Positions 1 through 8,041 of a stretch of 64,000 nt of DNA are shown here, piece by piece. A program made the translations under genes and the position numbers. Every line of letters starts with the position of its first letter. Within the stretch, counting starts at the first letter, position 1. The notes below the pieces were generated by a model. That model did not search any database. It was not told the origin of the DNA and saw only the letters and a list, made by a program, of their open reading frames with translations. The DNA is taken from positions 1 through 64,000 of the forward strand of contig JAZRVF010000020.1 of assembly GCA_045599005.1 (NCBI GenBank). The letters run 5' to 3'. This DNA is from Treponema_I sp045599005 (GTDB lineage: Bacteria; Spirochaetota; Spirochaetia; Treponematales; Treponemataceae).

Positions 1-2
1 TG

Positions 3-800
3 ATGCTTTTTGGAAATTATCCGCAGATTGTTTCACCTAATCTTGATATTGTTGCGGTAAAAAATTCTGGAACCGAGTATGCAAAAGAAAATGATGATGG
101 AATCTGGTTCATAGGTAATAAACGGCTTGACGGGACAATTCCTCAAATGTTGAATTCAGCATTACAGTTTGTTCAAAACAATATGAAGAAATCAACAATT
201 GTAGATTCAAACGGACAAAGAAAAGATGTTACAGAATATCCTGTAAAGGCTCTTCGTGAAATTATCCTGAATGCTTTAATCCATCGTGATTACAGTTATC
301 TTACAGAAAATGATCCAATCAGAATTGAAATGTATTCTGACAGAATCGAAATATCAAATCCAGGCGGTCTTTATGGCCGGTTAACTTTGGATGATCTTGG
401 AAAAGCTAGGGCAGATGTTAGAAATCCGTTCATAGCGTCTGCCTTAGAGATTCTTGAAACAACAGAAAACAGATATTCGGGAATTCCAACAATTCGTTCC
501 GAAATGAAAAAAGCCGGATTAATGCCACCTAGATTTGATGATGTTAGGGGAACTTTTAAGGTTACTCTTTATAATTCAAAGCAAAGTGACGTAATCAATT
601 CTGATTTTGTGAATAAAATCAAAGAGTTTTGTAAAAAGCCACGAACAAAAGAAGTCCTTGCAAAAGAATTTGGTTATGATGAAAAGCATCCGGCATATTT
701 CATGAATAATATGGTAAAGCCATTGATTGACCAAGGAATTCTCAGGTTTACAATTCCGGAAAAACCCAAGAGTAAAAATCAGCGAATTGTTACCACATAA
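3..800 (+). CDS. Schlafen/AlbA-type ATP-binding protein, 3' part
   Basis: This is the C-terminal 265 residues of a protein that probably begins before the window, because the frame is open to the left edge. It carries an HATPase-like segment of the COG2865 type (often called RecG-like or AlbA_2 regulators): a block reading REIILNALIHRDYS at about residues 84-97, then IEISNPGGLYGRLT and a short winged-helix-like C-terminus. Members usually have an N-terminal AlbA_2 (Schlafen) DNA- or RNA-binding domain, which would lie outside the window. Their role is poorly known; they are often in accessory or defence regions. The gene is visibly more AT-rich than everything to its right, which fits recent acquisition. 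No partner gene can be seen. Confidence 0.75.
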   Translation: MLFGNYPQIVSPNLDIVAVKNSGTEYAKENDDGIWFIGNKRLDGTIPQMLNSALQFVQNNMKKSTIVDSNGQRKDVTEYPVKALREIILNALIHRDYSYLTENDPIRIEMYSDRIEISNPGGLYGRLTLDDLGKARADVRNPFIASALEILETTENRYSGIPTIRSEMKKAGLMPPRFDDVRGTFKVTLYNSKQSDVINSDFVNKIKEFCKKPRTKEVLAKEFGYDEKHPAYFMNNMVKPLIDQGILRFTIPEKPKSKNQRIVTT

Positions 801-837
801 GATTTGCTCATGACTCAGAAGCCCCTTACGGAAGCAG

Positions 838-1075
838 CGCGGTGCAGAAGCTAGCCCCGGCGGAAGCCCGCAAGAAAGGAAACTGCGGCAACCCCTGTCA
901 TGTCGCCCGCCGATGACGCACTGAACGCACACCCAACGGCCGTGTCGCCCGCAGCGAACAAAGTGAGCGCACACCCCCTGTCATGTTGAGCGCACACCCC
1001 CTGTCATGTTGAGCGAAGTCGAAACATCTTTCCAAATCACTGGGCGCAATAGGATTTGCTCAGAATCTCCGCTCT
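838..1075. repeat. Complex intergenic repeat, left copy
   Basis: A GC-rich block repeated in the same orientation at about 1906-2160. Shared modules in order are GCAGAAGCTAGCCCCGGCGG, a CCGATGACGCACTGAACGCA block, ACGGCCGTGTCGCCCGCAG, then TGTCATGTTGAGCG-AGTCGAAACATC and a GGATTTGCTCAGAAT end. Inside this copy a 23-bp unit ending in TGTCATGTTGAGCG is duplicated in tandem at about 972-1018. The open frames across it are by-products of the repeat. No gene is seen here. Confidence 0.85.
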
Positions 1076-1106
1076 GTGAGGCTGTCAAACAGGCGGTCGC
1101 TTTCAT

Positions 1107-1150
1107 GAAAAAACAGAACAGCCCCGAAAGAGATACTCCCGGGGCTGTTC
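1107..1150 (-). terminator. Rho-independent terminator of the lipoprotein gene
   Basis: An 11-bp perfect stem (1116-1126 with 1140-1150, GAACAGCCCCG) has a 13-nt loop and is followed on the minus strand by a T-rich run. It lies just after the stop codon of the lipoprotein gene. Confidence 0.85.
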
Positions 1151-1177
1151 AATTATTGGTTGATTTTAGGAATGGAA

Positions 1178-1777
1178 TTACTTCTGTTTTGCCAAGGTTA
1201 CAGTTGTAATTTCAGATTCTGGATTATCCGGGTCTTCAGGGAAACTGACACGAATGGAAGTTTTTGAAGAGTTGATGCTGAGTTTTGCTTTTGGGGGAAG
1301 ATCCAATGCTTCTTGGAGCTTTTCCATTGTGGTCACATCGTTTTTTGGGGCTGATGTACGAATATAAGTAACCGCGACAGTTTTATCTTTGATGTCAATT
1401 TTGTAGCCAGGTGTTTCAGAGAGTGATTGGATGTATGCTTTTTCCTCGTCAGTAAATGCACTGCCGTCTAATTTTGAGATTATTGAATCAGATCCCTCTC
1501 CTTCAATGAATGTTCCATCTGCTTTAGAGTATGTAAATACAGTGAGCCCTTTGAAAACTGTCTTATAAACAGAATCCGATTCTTGGGTTTCTGTTAAAGC
1601 TGAATCAAAATCTTTTGCATAGCCAGTGTATTCTCCCATACTACCAACCCATGATCCGTCAAAGTCAGCGATGTTTGTTAATTCACCCCAAGTTTCCTTC
1701 ATGTCAGGGCAGCCAGTAAAAAGTGTAAGTGCAGCAACGCACAAACACAAAACCACAAATAATCTGCTTTTTTTCAT
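1178..1777 (-). CDS. Small lipoprotein of unknown function
   Basis: A 199-residue protein starting at the ATG preceded by AAAAAGGAG. A longer frame extends nine codons upstream but has no ribosome site. The N-terminus KKSRLFVVLCLCVAALTL followed by FTGC is a lipoprotein signal peptide, so the mature protein should be lipid-anchored with its chain in the periplasm or at the surface. The rest is polar, with several beta-strand-like segments (GSWVGS, TVAVTYIR, SIRVSFPEDP, TTVTLAKQK), suggesting a small barrel of the lipocalin-like kind, but I recognise no family. It stands alone with its own terminator, and its locus is flanked by direct copies of a complex repeat. Confidence 0.75.
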   Translation of the reverse strand: MKKSRLFVVLCLCVAALTLFTGCPDMKETWGELTNIADFDGSWVGSMGEYTGYAKDFDSALTETQESDSVYKTVFKGLTVFTYSKADGTFIEGEGSDSIISKLDGSAFTDEEKAYIQSLSETPGYKIDIKDKTVAVTYIRTSAPKNDVTTMEKLQEALDLPPKAKLSINSSKTSIRVSFPEDPDNPESEITTVTLAKQK

Positions 1778-1808
1778 AAAAACTCCTTTTTGTTGACAGG
1801 CCATTGTT

Positions 1809-1884
1809 CATACTTTCGTCGCCAACGAAGTGGAGCGACGAAAGTATGGGCTAAGTCAACCCATACTACAGGGTACCCTGTAGT
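1809..1884. repeat. Two perfect palindromes upstream of the lipoprotein gene
   Basis: A 14-bp perfect stem (1809-1822 with 1835-1848, CATACTTTCGTCGC) with a 12-nt loop is followed by a 20-bp perfect palindrome, ACTACAGGGTACCCTGTAGT, at 1865-1884. Neither has a T-run, so they look like repeat-derived hairpins rather than terminators. Confidence 0.8.
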
Positions 1885-1905
1885 GGCCGCACGCGGGCGC
1901 AGTGT

Positions 1906-2160
1906 ACGGCGGTGCAGAAGCTAGCCCCGGCGGAAGCCCGCAGGAAAGAAAACTGCGGCAACCCCTGTCATGTTGCCCGCAGTGAACAAAGTGAATGCAC
2001 AACCAACGGCCGTGTCGCCCGCCGATGACGCACTGAACGCACAACCAACGGCCGTGTCGCCCGCAGTGAACACAGTAAATGCACACCCCTGTCATGTTGA
2101 GCGCAGTCGAAACATCTTTCCAAATCGCGGGCGCGATAGGATTTGCTCAGAATGCCCGCT
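1906..2160. repeat. Complex intergenic repeat, right copy
   Basis: Same orientation and module order as the copy at 838-1075. Here the part containing CAACGGCCGTGTCGCCCGC is itself repeated in tandem with a period of about 48 bp (about 1996-2091). It ends with TGTCATGTTGAGCGCAGTCG, CATCTTTCCAAATC and GGATTTGCTCAGAAT as in the left copy. From 2161 to 2288 I see only a TTGACA (2193-2198) without a convincing -10 box, and the ribosome site of the next gene. Confidence 0.85.
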
Positions 2161-2288
2161 TTGTGAAGTTGGTCCCGACGGTGCGCATTGTATTGACAAG
2201 GGGCTGAATGTCGGTTTTATTAGCATTCATTCATGGGTGCAAGGTTTGGGGCGGAAGCTGAAGAACCGCTGATTAAGGAGGAATCTGG

Positions 2289-4160
2289 GTGAAGAGGAAA
2301 GCAAAAACAGAATATCCTGTTTATTCAGGAAATGATCTGGGCTGGCACAAGGGAACTGCAAAAGTCTGGGCGCCTTCCGCTGAGAAAGTGGATGCTCTTC
2401 TGTTCCGCGACCAGTGCGCAGTGGATTCATGGGATGCTTTTCAGACAGTGCCTGCCTCTGCTGATCCGACTTCCGGTGTCTGGACGGCTCCGGTTCCGGC
2501 AGAAACGTTCTACTGCTGGCAGATTGACGGGCGCCATGTGTGCGACATCTATGCGGATGCCGCTTCAGTTGATTCTGTGGCAGCCTTTGCGGCAGAACTT
2601 CCGGACATTCCCTGGGAAGAGACCGAATACGTGAATCCTTTTGCTCCGGCTGATCCTTCAGTCCGCCGTTCTGCGACAGAAGCTTTTGTGTACGAGATCC
2701 ATGTAAGGGACTGGAGCCGGGCATTCGTTCCGGATTCAACGGGACGGTTTTCTGACATTGCAGAATCCATGCCGCAGTTTGCAGAACATCTTCACAGACT
2801 TGGTGTAACACATGTGCAGCTGCTTCCTTCCTTTGACTATGCGGAGAAAAACGCTGATCCGTCCTACAACTGGGGTTACAATCCCTTCCATTATAATGTG
2901 CCAGAAGGCCGGTATGTTAAAGACGCTGATAAAAATCCACTGAAGGGGCCTGAACAGTTCCGCAGTATGGTCGCTGCTTTTCATAAAGCCGGCATCGCTG
3001 TTGTGATGGATGTGGTTTTCAATCACACTTCGGGAACAGGAAAGCATTCCCTTTTTGACCTTACGGAACCGGATTATTACTACAGACTGAAAGATGACGG
3101 CTCCCGTTACAATGGTTCCGGCTGCGGGAATGAGACTGACAGTTCTGCACCGATGTTCAGAAAATACATGATTGACTGCCTGAGACACTGGATGAGGGAT
3201 TATCACATAAACGGATTCAGGTTCGATCTGATGGGTGTGCACGAAGTCTCCACAATGGCGGAGATTGTGCGTGAACTTGCAGAGATTGATCCTTCTGTGC
3301 TGATTTATGGTGAACCTTGGTGCGGCGGGGAATGCGGTGTTACAGACGGAGTTCATAAAGGCGTGATAGACCGCTGCGGAGGTGCCGGCTGTTTCAACGA
3401 TGACTTCCGCAATGCAATCAAAGGTCCTGAATTCGGCGGTTTCGGGCTTGGTCAGGTGCAGGGCGTCTTTAATGATGACATGATCTGTCGCTGTCTCTGC
3501 GGCTCAAGTCATTTTACGCAGAATCCGGCCTGCTCAATAAATTATGTGGAATGTCATGACAATTATACTCTTGCAGACAAACTTTCCCTTTCTCTGGGCG
3601 GTCTGCAGAATGGTTTCAAAGCTTTTGAAGACTTCTCCCCCGATGAGCAGCAGCTTCTTAAGTCACAGAACATTCTGGCCGCGGCTTTTGTGTTTCTGGC
3701 ACAGGGAATGCCTTTCATAAACGGTGGCCAGGAATTCATGCGCACAAAACTTGGTGATGAGAACAGTTACGCTTCCTCAGATGTGGTGAATCAGATTGAC
3801 ATGAGTTTTGCCCGGCGCCATGAAGATGTGTTCAGAGTTTATTGCGGCCTGTCAGCATTGCGCCGGAGCACTTCGGCCTTTACTGACGGACGCGGAGTTT
3901 TTGCCCGGACTGCATGCGCTCTCCCGGAGGCTCAGCCTGTGGCGGGCTTTGTTGAATACGGCACTTCCGATGCTGCGGAAAACGAATACCTGGTGTTTTT
4001 CAACGCCACCGCTTCTGCCATGGAACCGGCCCGCAGTCTGGAGGGCTTCTGCAGACTGGATGTGACTTCGGGCGAAGTAAAAGAGATGCCGGTGTCAGAA
4101 AGTCTCAGAGTGATTGAGGCACACAGTTTTGCCGTGTTTTTCAGGAAAAAATCAGCGTGA
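2289..4160 (+). CDS. pulA: Type I pullulanase (GH13), cytoplasmic
   Basis: A 623-residue GH13 enzyme that should hydrolyse alpha-1,6 branches of pullulan, limit dextrins or glycogen. It starts at GTG with AAGGAGG seven bases upstream. An N-terminal CBM48-like beta-sandwich (about residues 10-105) precedes the catalytic barrel. The type I pullulanase signature YNWGYN is at 193-198, and the GH13 regions are DVVFNH (241-246), GFRFDLMG with nucleophile D313, GEPW with acid/base E342, and CHDN with H423 and D424. There is no signal peptide, so it probably acts on intracellular storage glycogen or imported oligosaccharides. It is somewhat shorter than secreted pullulanases, which carry extra modules. 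Its 3' end overlaps the convergent cyclase gene by 9 bp. Confidence 0.92.
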   Translation: MKRKAKTEYPVYSGNDLGWHKGTAKVWAPSAEKVDALLFRDQCAVDSWDAFQTVPASADPTSGVWTAPVPAETFYCWQIDGRHVCDIYADAASVDSVAAFAAELPDIPWEETEYVNPFAPADPSVRRSATEAFVYEIHVRDWSRAFVPDSTGRFSDIAESMPQFAEHLHRLGVTHVQLLPSFDYAEKNADPSYNWGYNPFHYNVPEGRYVKDADKNPLKGPEQFRSMVAAFHKAGIAVVMDVVFNHTSGTGKHSLFDLTEPDYYYRLKDDGSRYNGSGCGNETDSSAPMFRKYMIDCLRHWMRDYHINGFRFDLMGVHEVSTMAEIVRELAEIDPSVLIYGEPWCGGECGVTDGVHKGVIDRCGGAGCFNDDFRNAIKGPEFGGFGLGQVQGVFNDDMICRCLCGSSHFTQNPACSINYVECHDNYTLADKLSLSLGGLQNGFKAFEDFSPDEQQLLKSQNILAAAFVFLAQGMPFINGGQEFMRTKLGDENSYASSDVVNQIDMSFARRHEDVFRVYCGLSALRRSTSAFTDGRGVFARTACALPEAQPVAGFVEYGTSDAAENEYLVFFNATASAMEPARSLEGFCRLDVTSGEVKEMPVSESLRVIEAHSFAVFFRKKSA

Positions 4161-5807
4161 TTTCATGCGGGTCTTTTTCTCGTACATGCGTCTGTCTGCA
4201 AGAGCAAACATTTCTTCCATTGTGGAGCAGCCTTCTTCTGAAGAGGCCATGCCGTATGCAAGAGAAAGCAGGACAGGATGATCTGCATCGGCAAATTCAT
4301 CCCTGTTGCAGTGTTTCTCAAATTCCGTGATCAGAGGGAGTCTGTGCTCAAAATCGCGTCCCCAGAGAATCGTCGCAAATTCGTCGCCGCCGATACGGAA
4401 AACCGGGCTGTACAGAAAAGTGTTACAGATCAGTCTTGAGGCACTGATGATCAGCGCATCACCGGCTTCGTGGCCGTAAGTATCATTTGTAAATTTCAGG
4501 TTGTTCACGTCAAAGACAATCAGTGCGCAGGGAATGCCTCTCTGGATCTGTCGCACGGCTTTGTCAGCATATTCCATGTATGCGGCTTTGTTTTTAACGC
4601 CGGTCATTGCATCGGTTGTCGCTTTGTCATTCAGTATCTGGATATATCCGCGGGTCCGTTCCGCCATGATTCCGATGCTGTCTGCAAGTCTCTCAACCTC
4701 GTCATGGCTTCTGCATTGCGGAACAGCTTCCCAGTTTCCCTTTGCGTACTGGTCTGCAACCTTTGTAAGGTCAACAATCGGCTGGATGAATCTTTTCAGC
4801 TGCAGAAGAATGAAGATCATGGAGATGATTAGAATGCACAGAGCCAGGATCAGTCCCAGCCGTACCATCTGGACACGGTCTTTGCTCAGTTCTTTCTCAG
4901 GAGTAAAGAGCACAAAATCCATTCCGTTGGAAAGATTCATAAAAGAAACGATGCTGTCTGTATTGTTGTGATTCAGCACCGGCTGGCTGAGTGCGTTGTC
5001 GTTGTTCAGAAGAAAGTCGTTCAGGCTGCTGCTGATTTTTTCTGTGATCAGTTTTCTGTTCCATGAATACATTTCCTGTGTATTGATGTCAACCAGTGTG
5101 GCGTATGCACCGGGATAGAAGTCAATCTGATTGGCATGGGTAAGGAAAACGGAAAAATCAATGTCCATTCCGATGATTCCAACAAATATTTTGTTTTTGT
5201 AGATTGGTGCAACATAGGAAATAAGGTGACGGTCAATGTTCGCATTGTAGTAAAGGGGCATCCAGACTGAGGAATGAGCTTCTATGGGCGTGTACCACCA
5301 GCCTACATGGTTAAAATCGTTTCTGTCATAGGCATTGATGTCTGTAGGTTCTGAGATTTCAAAAGCCGAATCTTTCTGTGGACGCAGATACCAGAAACCG
5401 TCAGTTCCGGAACCTGTGATCGCTGGATTAAGACGCATGTACACGCTCATGCATCCCTGTGTATTGCGTGCCAGGTCAAGACTGAGCTGGCCGATGTATG
5501 CACTGTAGACACGGTTTGAACTGGGGTTTGAAAGCCAGTCGGCAGAAGTCAGCCGGACTTCGGCACATTCCAGAAGCGCGTCAACGGAGCGTTCCACAAG
5601 CTGGAGCTGTGAATCAAGGCTTATGGCCTGTGCCTTTGTGATCTCACGGATCATTGTCTGTGAATCCTGTGTGACGATTCTTGATGAGAAGAACCAGCTG
5701 ACAGAACCGAGGGCAACAGTAAGGATCACCATGAAAAGAATGATCAGTGTTGCAATTCGTGTGCGGATTGAAGTGAATTTGATTCCTGATTCTGAAAAAA
5801 CAGCCAT
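4152..5807 (-). CDS. Membrane diguanylate cyclase, Cache-HAMP-GGDEF
   Basis: A 551-residue sensor cyclase. A first membrane segment lies at about residues 17-40, followed by an extracytoplasmic dCache-like domain with the motif WYTPIEAHSSVWMPLYYN. A second membrane segment and a HAMP linker (FIQPIVDLTKVADQYAKGNW) lead to a C-terminal GGDEF domain. The active site is intact (RIGGDEF, GGDEF at 473-477). The residues where the inhibitory RxxD site would sit read FLYS, so product inhibition through the I-site is not expected. It should make c-di-GMP in response to a small periplasmic ligand. The start has no ribosome site; a promoter reading TTGAAA-17-TATAAT lies 12 bp before the ATG. Confidence 0.92.
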   Translation of the reverse strand: MAVFSESGIKFTSIRTRIATLIILFMVILTVALGSVSWFFSSRIVTQDSQTMIREITKAQAISLDSQLQLVERSVDALLECAEVRLTSADWLSNPSSNRVYSAYIGQLSLDLARNTQGCMSVYMRLNPAITGSGTDGFWYLRPQKDSAFEISEPTDINAYDRNDFNHVGWWYTPIEAHSSVWMPLYYNANIDRHLISYVAPIYKNKIFVGIIGMDIDFSVFLTHANQIDFYPGAYATLVDINTQEMYSWNRKLITEKISSSLNDFLLNNDNALSQPVLNHNNTDSIVSFMNLSNGMDFVLFTPEKELSKDRVQMVRLGLILALCILIISMIFILLQLKRFIQPIVDLTKVADQYAKGNWEAVPQCRSHDEVERLADSIGIMAERTRGYIQILNDKATTDAMTGVKNKAAYMEYADKAVRQIQRGIPCALIVFDVNNLKFTNDTYGHEAGDALIISASRLICNTFLYSPVFRIGGDEFATILWGRDFEHRLPLITEFEKHCNRDEFADADHPVLLSLAYGMASSEEGCSTMEEMFALADRRMYEKKTRMKSR

Positions 5808-5819
5808 AAGCAGATTACC

Positions 5820-5848
5820 ATTATAATTAAGGGCGCCGGTGTTTTCAA
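5820..5848 (-). promoter_or_regulatory. Promoter of the Cache-GGDEF gene
   Basis: TTGAAA (5843-5848), a 17-bp spacer and a perfect TATAAT (5820-5825) on the minus strand. The predicted transcript start is about 6 bases before the ATG, leaving no room for a Shine-Dalgarno site. Confidence 0.7.
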
Positions 5849-6001
5849 GTATTCCGGGAAACTCCTGTTACCGTGCGACTTTCCTGCAGCAGCTGGATCT
5901 GCTATTATGAGAGTGGATGCCAGACCGCTTTTGCCGGAATGACAGACTTTGTTGCCCGGGACGGTATACCAATTGATTACACGGAAAAATGCGGGGCTTT
6001 T

Positions 6002-6913
6002 ATGCTTCAGATAAATTACATTGATTTTGCTGATTTTCTGGAAGTTCAGCGTGATCGGTTCGGCGGAAAACTGGCGCTGGTTCCATTTTTTTATGAAGGC
6101 AGACCGCTTTCCGTCCCGGCAGAGGGAACCCTCTCCGATGCTGCTTCCGGTTGTGGTGCTGTTCCCCGCTGGGGCATGACCACACTGGCAGCCGGATCCA
6201 TGCGGTTCAGCTGGGAGACACAGAATCCCAACCGTGCCCTGCTGGACCAGGTTTTCGGACCTGACCGGCTCTGTCCTGTAAAACTTATCCATTCCCACAC
6301 TGTTTACCCGGTGAAAAACCCGGCTGACACTTCCGGCCTTGAAGGTGACGGCATCATCACCGCAGACTCCAGGATTGTTCCAAGCGTGACAGTTGCTGAC
6401 TGTGTTCCCATTTTTCTCTATGACGTTGCCTCCGGTGCTTTCGGGGCGTTGCATTCAGGCTGGAAAGGCACGGGAATCTGTGTGGATGCACTTCGGAAAA
6501 TGACAGAGCTCTACGGCACCAGACCGGAGAATGTCTGTGTTGCAATCGGACCGCACATAGAAAGCTGTTACTTTGTTGACAAAGCAAGAGCCCTCTGGTT
6601 TTCAGAGAATTTCGGACCTGAATGCGTGGAACTGCGGGCAGCGGAAGACAATGCTGCCGGAAGTTCTTCAGACACAGCACAGGATCTTCCTTACAGACTT
6701 TCTCTGCTCAAGGCAAATCTTCTTGCGCTGGAAAAAGCCGGTATCCGCGGAGACAATGTGGTTGCGGCAAGAGAATGCACTTTTTCCGCCCGCTACAGTG
6801 ACGGCTTGCCCATATTCGGTTCCTGCCGCAGACAGACTGCAGGAGTTTCCGGCCTTCCACTTGAGGAATTCTGCAGACTTTTCACGGTTCAGGCAGCTTT
6901 TGTCTGCTTCTGA
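6002..6913 (+). CDS. Laccase-domain (YfiH/LACC1-type) purine nucleoside enzyme
   Basis: A member of the YfiH/YlmD family, once called polyphenol oxidase and now known to include purine nucleoside phosphorylase/adenosine deaminase activity. The zinc-site motifs are present in order: LIHSHTV, TVADCVPIFL, ALHSGWKGT and AIGPHIESCYFV, and the C-terminus has the usual FGSCRRQ. I place the start at the ATG giving MLQINYIDF (303 residues), which has a weak GGGG five bases upstream. The frame remains open back to a GTG at 5873, but that stretch contains GCCGGAATGACAG-type repeat text and is probably not coding. The start is therefore the least certain part of the call. Confidence 0.85.
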   Translation: MLQINYIDFADFLEVQRDRFGGKLALVPFFYEGRPLSVPAEGTLSDAASGCGAVPRWGMTTLAAGSMRFSWETQNPNRALLDQVFGPDRLCPVKLIHSHTVYPVKNPADTSGLEGDGIITADSRIVPSVTVADCVPIFLYDVASGAFGALHSGWKGTGICVDALRKMTELYGTRPENVCVAIGPHIESCYFVDKARALWFSENFGPECVELRAAEDNAAGSSSDTAQDLPYRLSLLKANLLALEKAGIRGDNVVAARECTFSARYSDGLPIFGSCRRQTAGVSGLPLEEFCRLFTVQAAFVCF

Positions 6914-6976
6914 AAACCGGTGCACTGAATCTGCCGGTCCGGGCTGTCCAAATCAGAACATGTCCCAATCAGAATG

Positions 6977-7013
6977 TTGACAAATCCTATTTCGGACTTT
7001 AGAATGATTCTAA
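6977..7013 (+). promoter_or_regulatory. Rubrerythrin promoter with PerR-like box over the -10
   Basis: TTGACA (6977-6982), a 17-bp spacer and TAGAAT (7000-7005). The perfect 7-1-7 palindrome TTAGAATGATTCTAA (6999-7013) covers the -10 box. It differs from the classical PerR box (TTATAATNATTATAA) only at two symmetric positions, so peroxide-responsive repression is the natural reading. Confidence 0.75.
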
Positions 7014-7039
7014 ATCTTAAATAATTTAGAGGAGTCAAT

Positions 7040-7693
7040 ATGGCCAAATGGAAATGCTCTGTTTGCGGATATGAACACGAAGGCGATGTTCCTCCGGAAA
7101 AGTGCCCCAAATGCGGACAGCCCGCTGGAAAATTCCAGAAAATCGAGGAGTCAAAAAAGAATCCTTATGCTGGAACACAGACTGAGAAGAATCTGGAGGC
7201 AGCTTTTGCAGGCGAATCTCAGGCACGCAACAAGTACACTTATTTTGCCTCAAAAGCAAAGAAAGAAGGATTTGAACAGATTGCCGAAATTTTCCTGAAG
7301 ACTGCGGACAATGAGAAAGAACACGCAAAAATGTGGTTCAAGGAACTGAACGGAATCGGAAACACTTCAGAAAACCTTGCAGCTGCCGCAGAGGGTGAGA
7401 ATCATGAGTGGACAGACATGTACGAAGGTTTTGCAAAAACTGCGGAAGCAGAGGGATTTACAGAACTGGCTGCTAAATTCCGCCTTGTCGCTGCGATCGA
7501 AAAACGCCATGAAGAACGCTACCGCGCACTCCTGAACAATATCGAAACGAAACAGGTCTTTGAGAAATGCGAGGTTAAAGTCTGGGAATGCAGAAACTGC
7601 GGTCATATCGTGGTGGGAACAGAAGCTCCTGAAGTTTGTCCCGTATGTGCTCATCCTCAGAGCTATTTTGAAATCAACGCCGCCAACTACTGA
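7040..7693 (+). CDS. rbr: Rubrerythrin with a rubredoxin domain at each end
   Basis: A 217-residue non-haem iron protein that reduces hydrogen peroxide in the cytoplasm of anaerobes. An N-terminal rubredoxin-like knuckle has Cys at 6, 9, 22 and 25. A four-helix ferritin-like diiron domain follows, with the ligand motifs EAAFAGESQARNKY, DNEKEHAKMW and AIEKRHEERY. A C-terminal rubredoxin domain has Cys at 184, 187, 200 and 203. Having a rubredoxin domain at both ends is less common than the single C-terminal form and may supply its own electron relay. The ribosome site GAGGAG precedes the ATG. A PerR-like box over the promoter suggests peroxide control. Confidence 0.95.
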   Translation: MAKWKCSVCGYEHEGDVPPEKCPKCGQPAGKFQKIEESKKNPYAGTQTEKNLEAAFAGESQARNKYTYFASKAKKEGFEQIAEIFLKTADNEKEHAKMWFKELNGIGNTSENLAAAAEGENHEWTDMYEGFAKTAEAEGFTELAAKFRLVAAIEKRHEERYRALLNNIETKQVFEKCEVKVWECRNCGHIVVGTEAPEVCPVCAHPQSYFEINAANY

Positions 7694-7734
7694 TCAGAAA
7701 ACTGCGCTCAGATAGCGGCTGAAAAAACGGAAAA

Positions 7735-7778
7735 ACAGAGCCGGTCGGATTGTTTCAAGGCTGGTTCTGTTTTTTTTT
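7735..7778. terminator. Bidirectional terminator
   Basis: An imperfect stem (ACAGAGCC with GGTTCTGT, allowing G-U pairs) has an A-rich left flank and a run of nine T on the right. It sits between the convergent rubrerythrin and HTH genes and can serve both. Confidence 0.75.
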
Positions 7779-7780
7779 GA

Positions 7781-8029
7781 TCATCTTACACCGGAATCTT
7801 CTGCGCTTTCGTCGGCCTTTGCAAGCGGATCGTATTCCAGAATGTCACCGGGCTGACAGTTCAAGGCCTCGCAGATTGCCTCCAGAGTGGAGAAGCGCAC
7901 TGCACTTATTTTTCCTGTCTTCATTTTTGAAAGATTCACGTTTGTGACTCCAACTTTTTCTGACAGTTCGTTCAGACTGATTTTCCGGTCAGCCATAACC
8001 CGGTCAAGTCTCAGAATTATTTTTCCCAT
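7781..8029 (-). CDS. Small Xre-family (YozG-like) DNA-binding regulator
   Basis: An 82-residue protein that is almost entirely one helix-turn-helix domain (about residues 5-66), with SLNELSEKVGVTNVNLSKMKTGK as the recognition part when read in two pieces, SLNELSEKVGVT and NVNLSKMKTGK. The start MGKIILRLDRVMADRKIS is typical of the YozG/HTH_26 group, which is usually encoded next to a DUF2975 membrane protein, as here. It follows the DUF2975 gene after 12 bp in one operon. A 17-bp palindrome at the predicted transcript start of that operon is a plausible binding site, giving autoregulation. The signal it responds to is unknown. Confidence 0.88.
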   Translation of the reverse strand: MGKIILRLDRVMADRKISLNELSEKVGVTNVNLSKMKTGKISAVRFSTLEAICEALNCQPGDILEYDPLAKADESAEDSGVR

Positions 8030-8041
8030 TCTGCACCGGCC

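Noticed and set aside
576..974. Open frames on the minus strand across both composite repeats (also 1856-2095), encoding Cys/His/Arg-rich proteins
   Set aside because: They are produced by the repeat units themselves, have no ribosome site, and the two copies differ by tandem expansions rather than by codon-wise change.
5873..6001. Extension of the laccase-domain protein to a GTG 43 codons upstream
   Set aside because: The extra sequence has no family similarity, no ribosome site, and contains repeat-like text (GCCGGAATGACAG).
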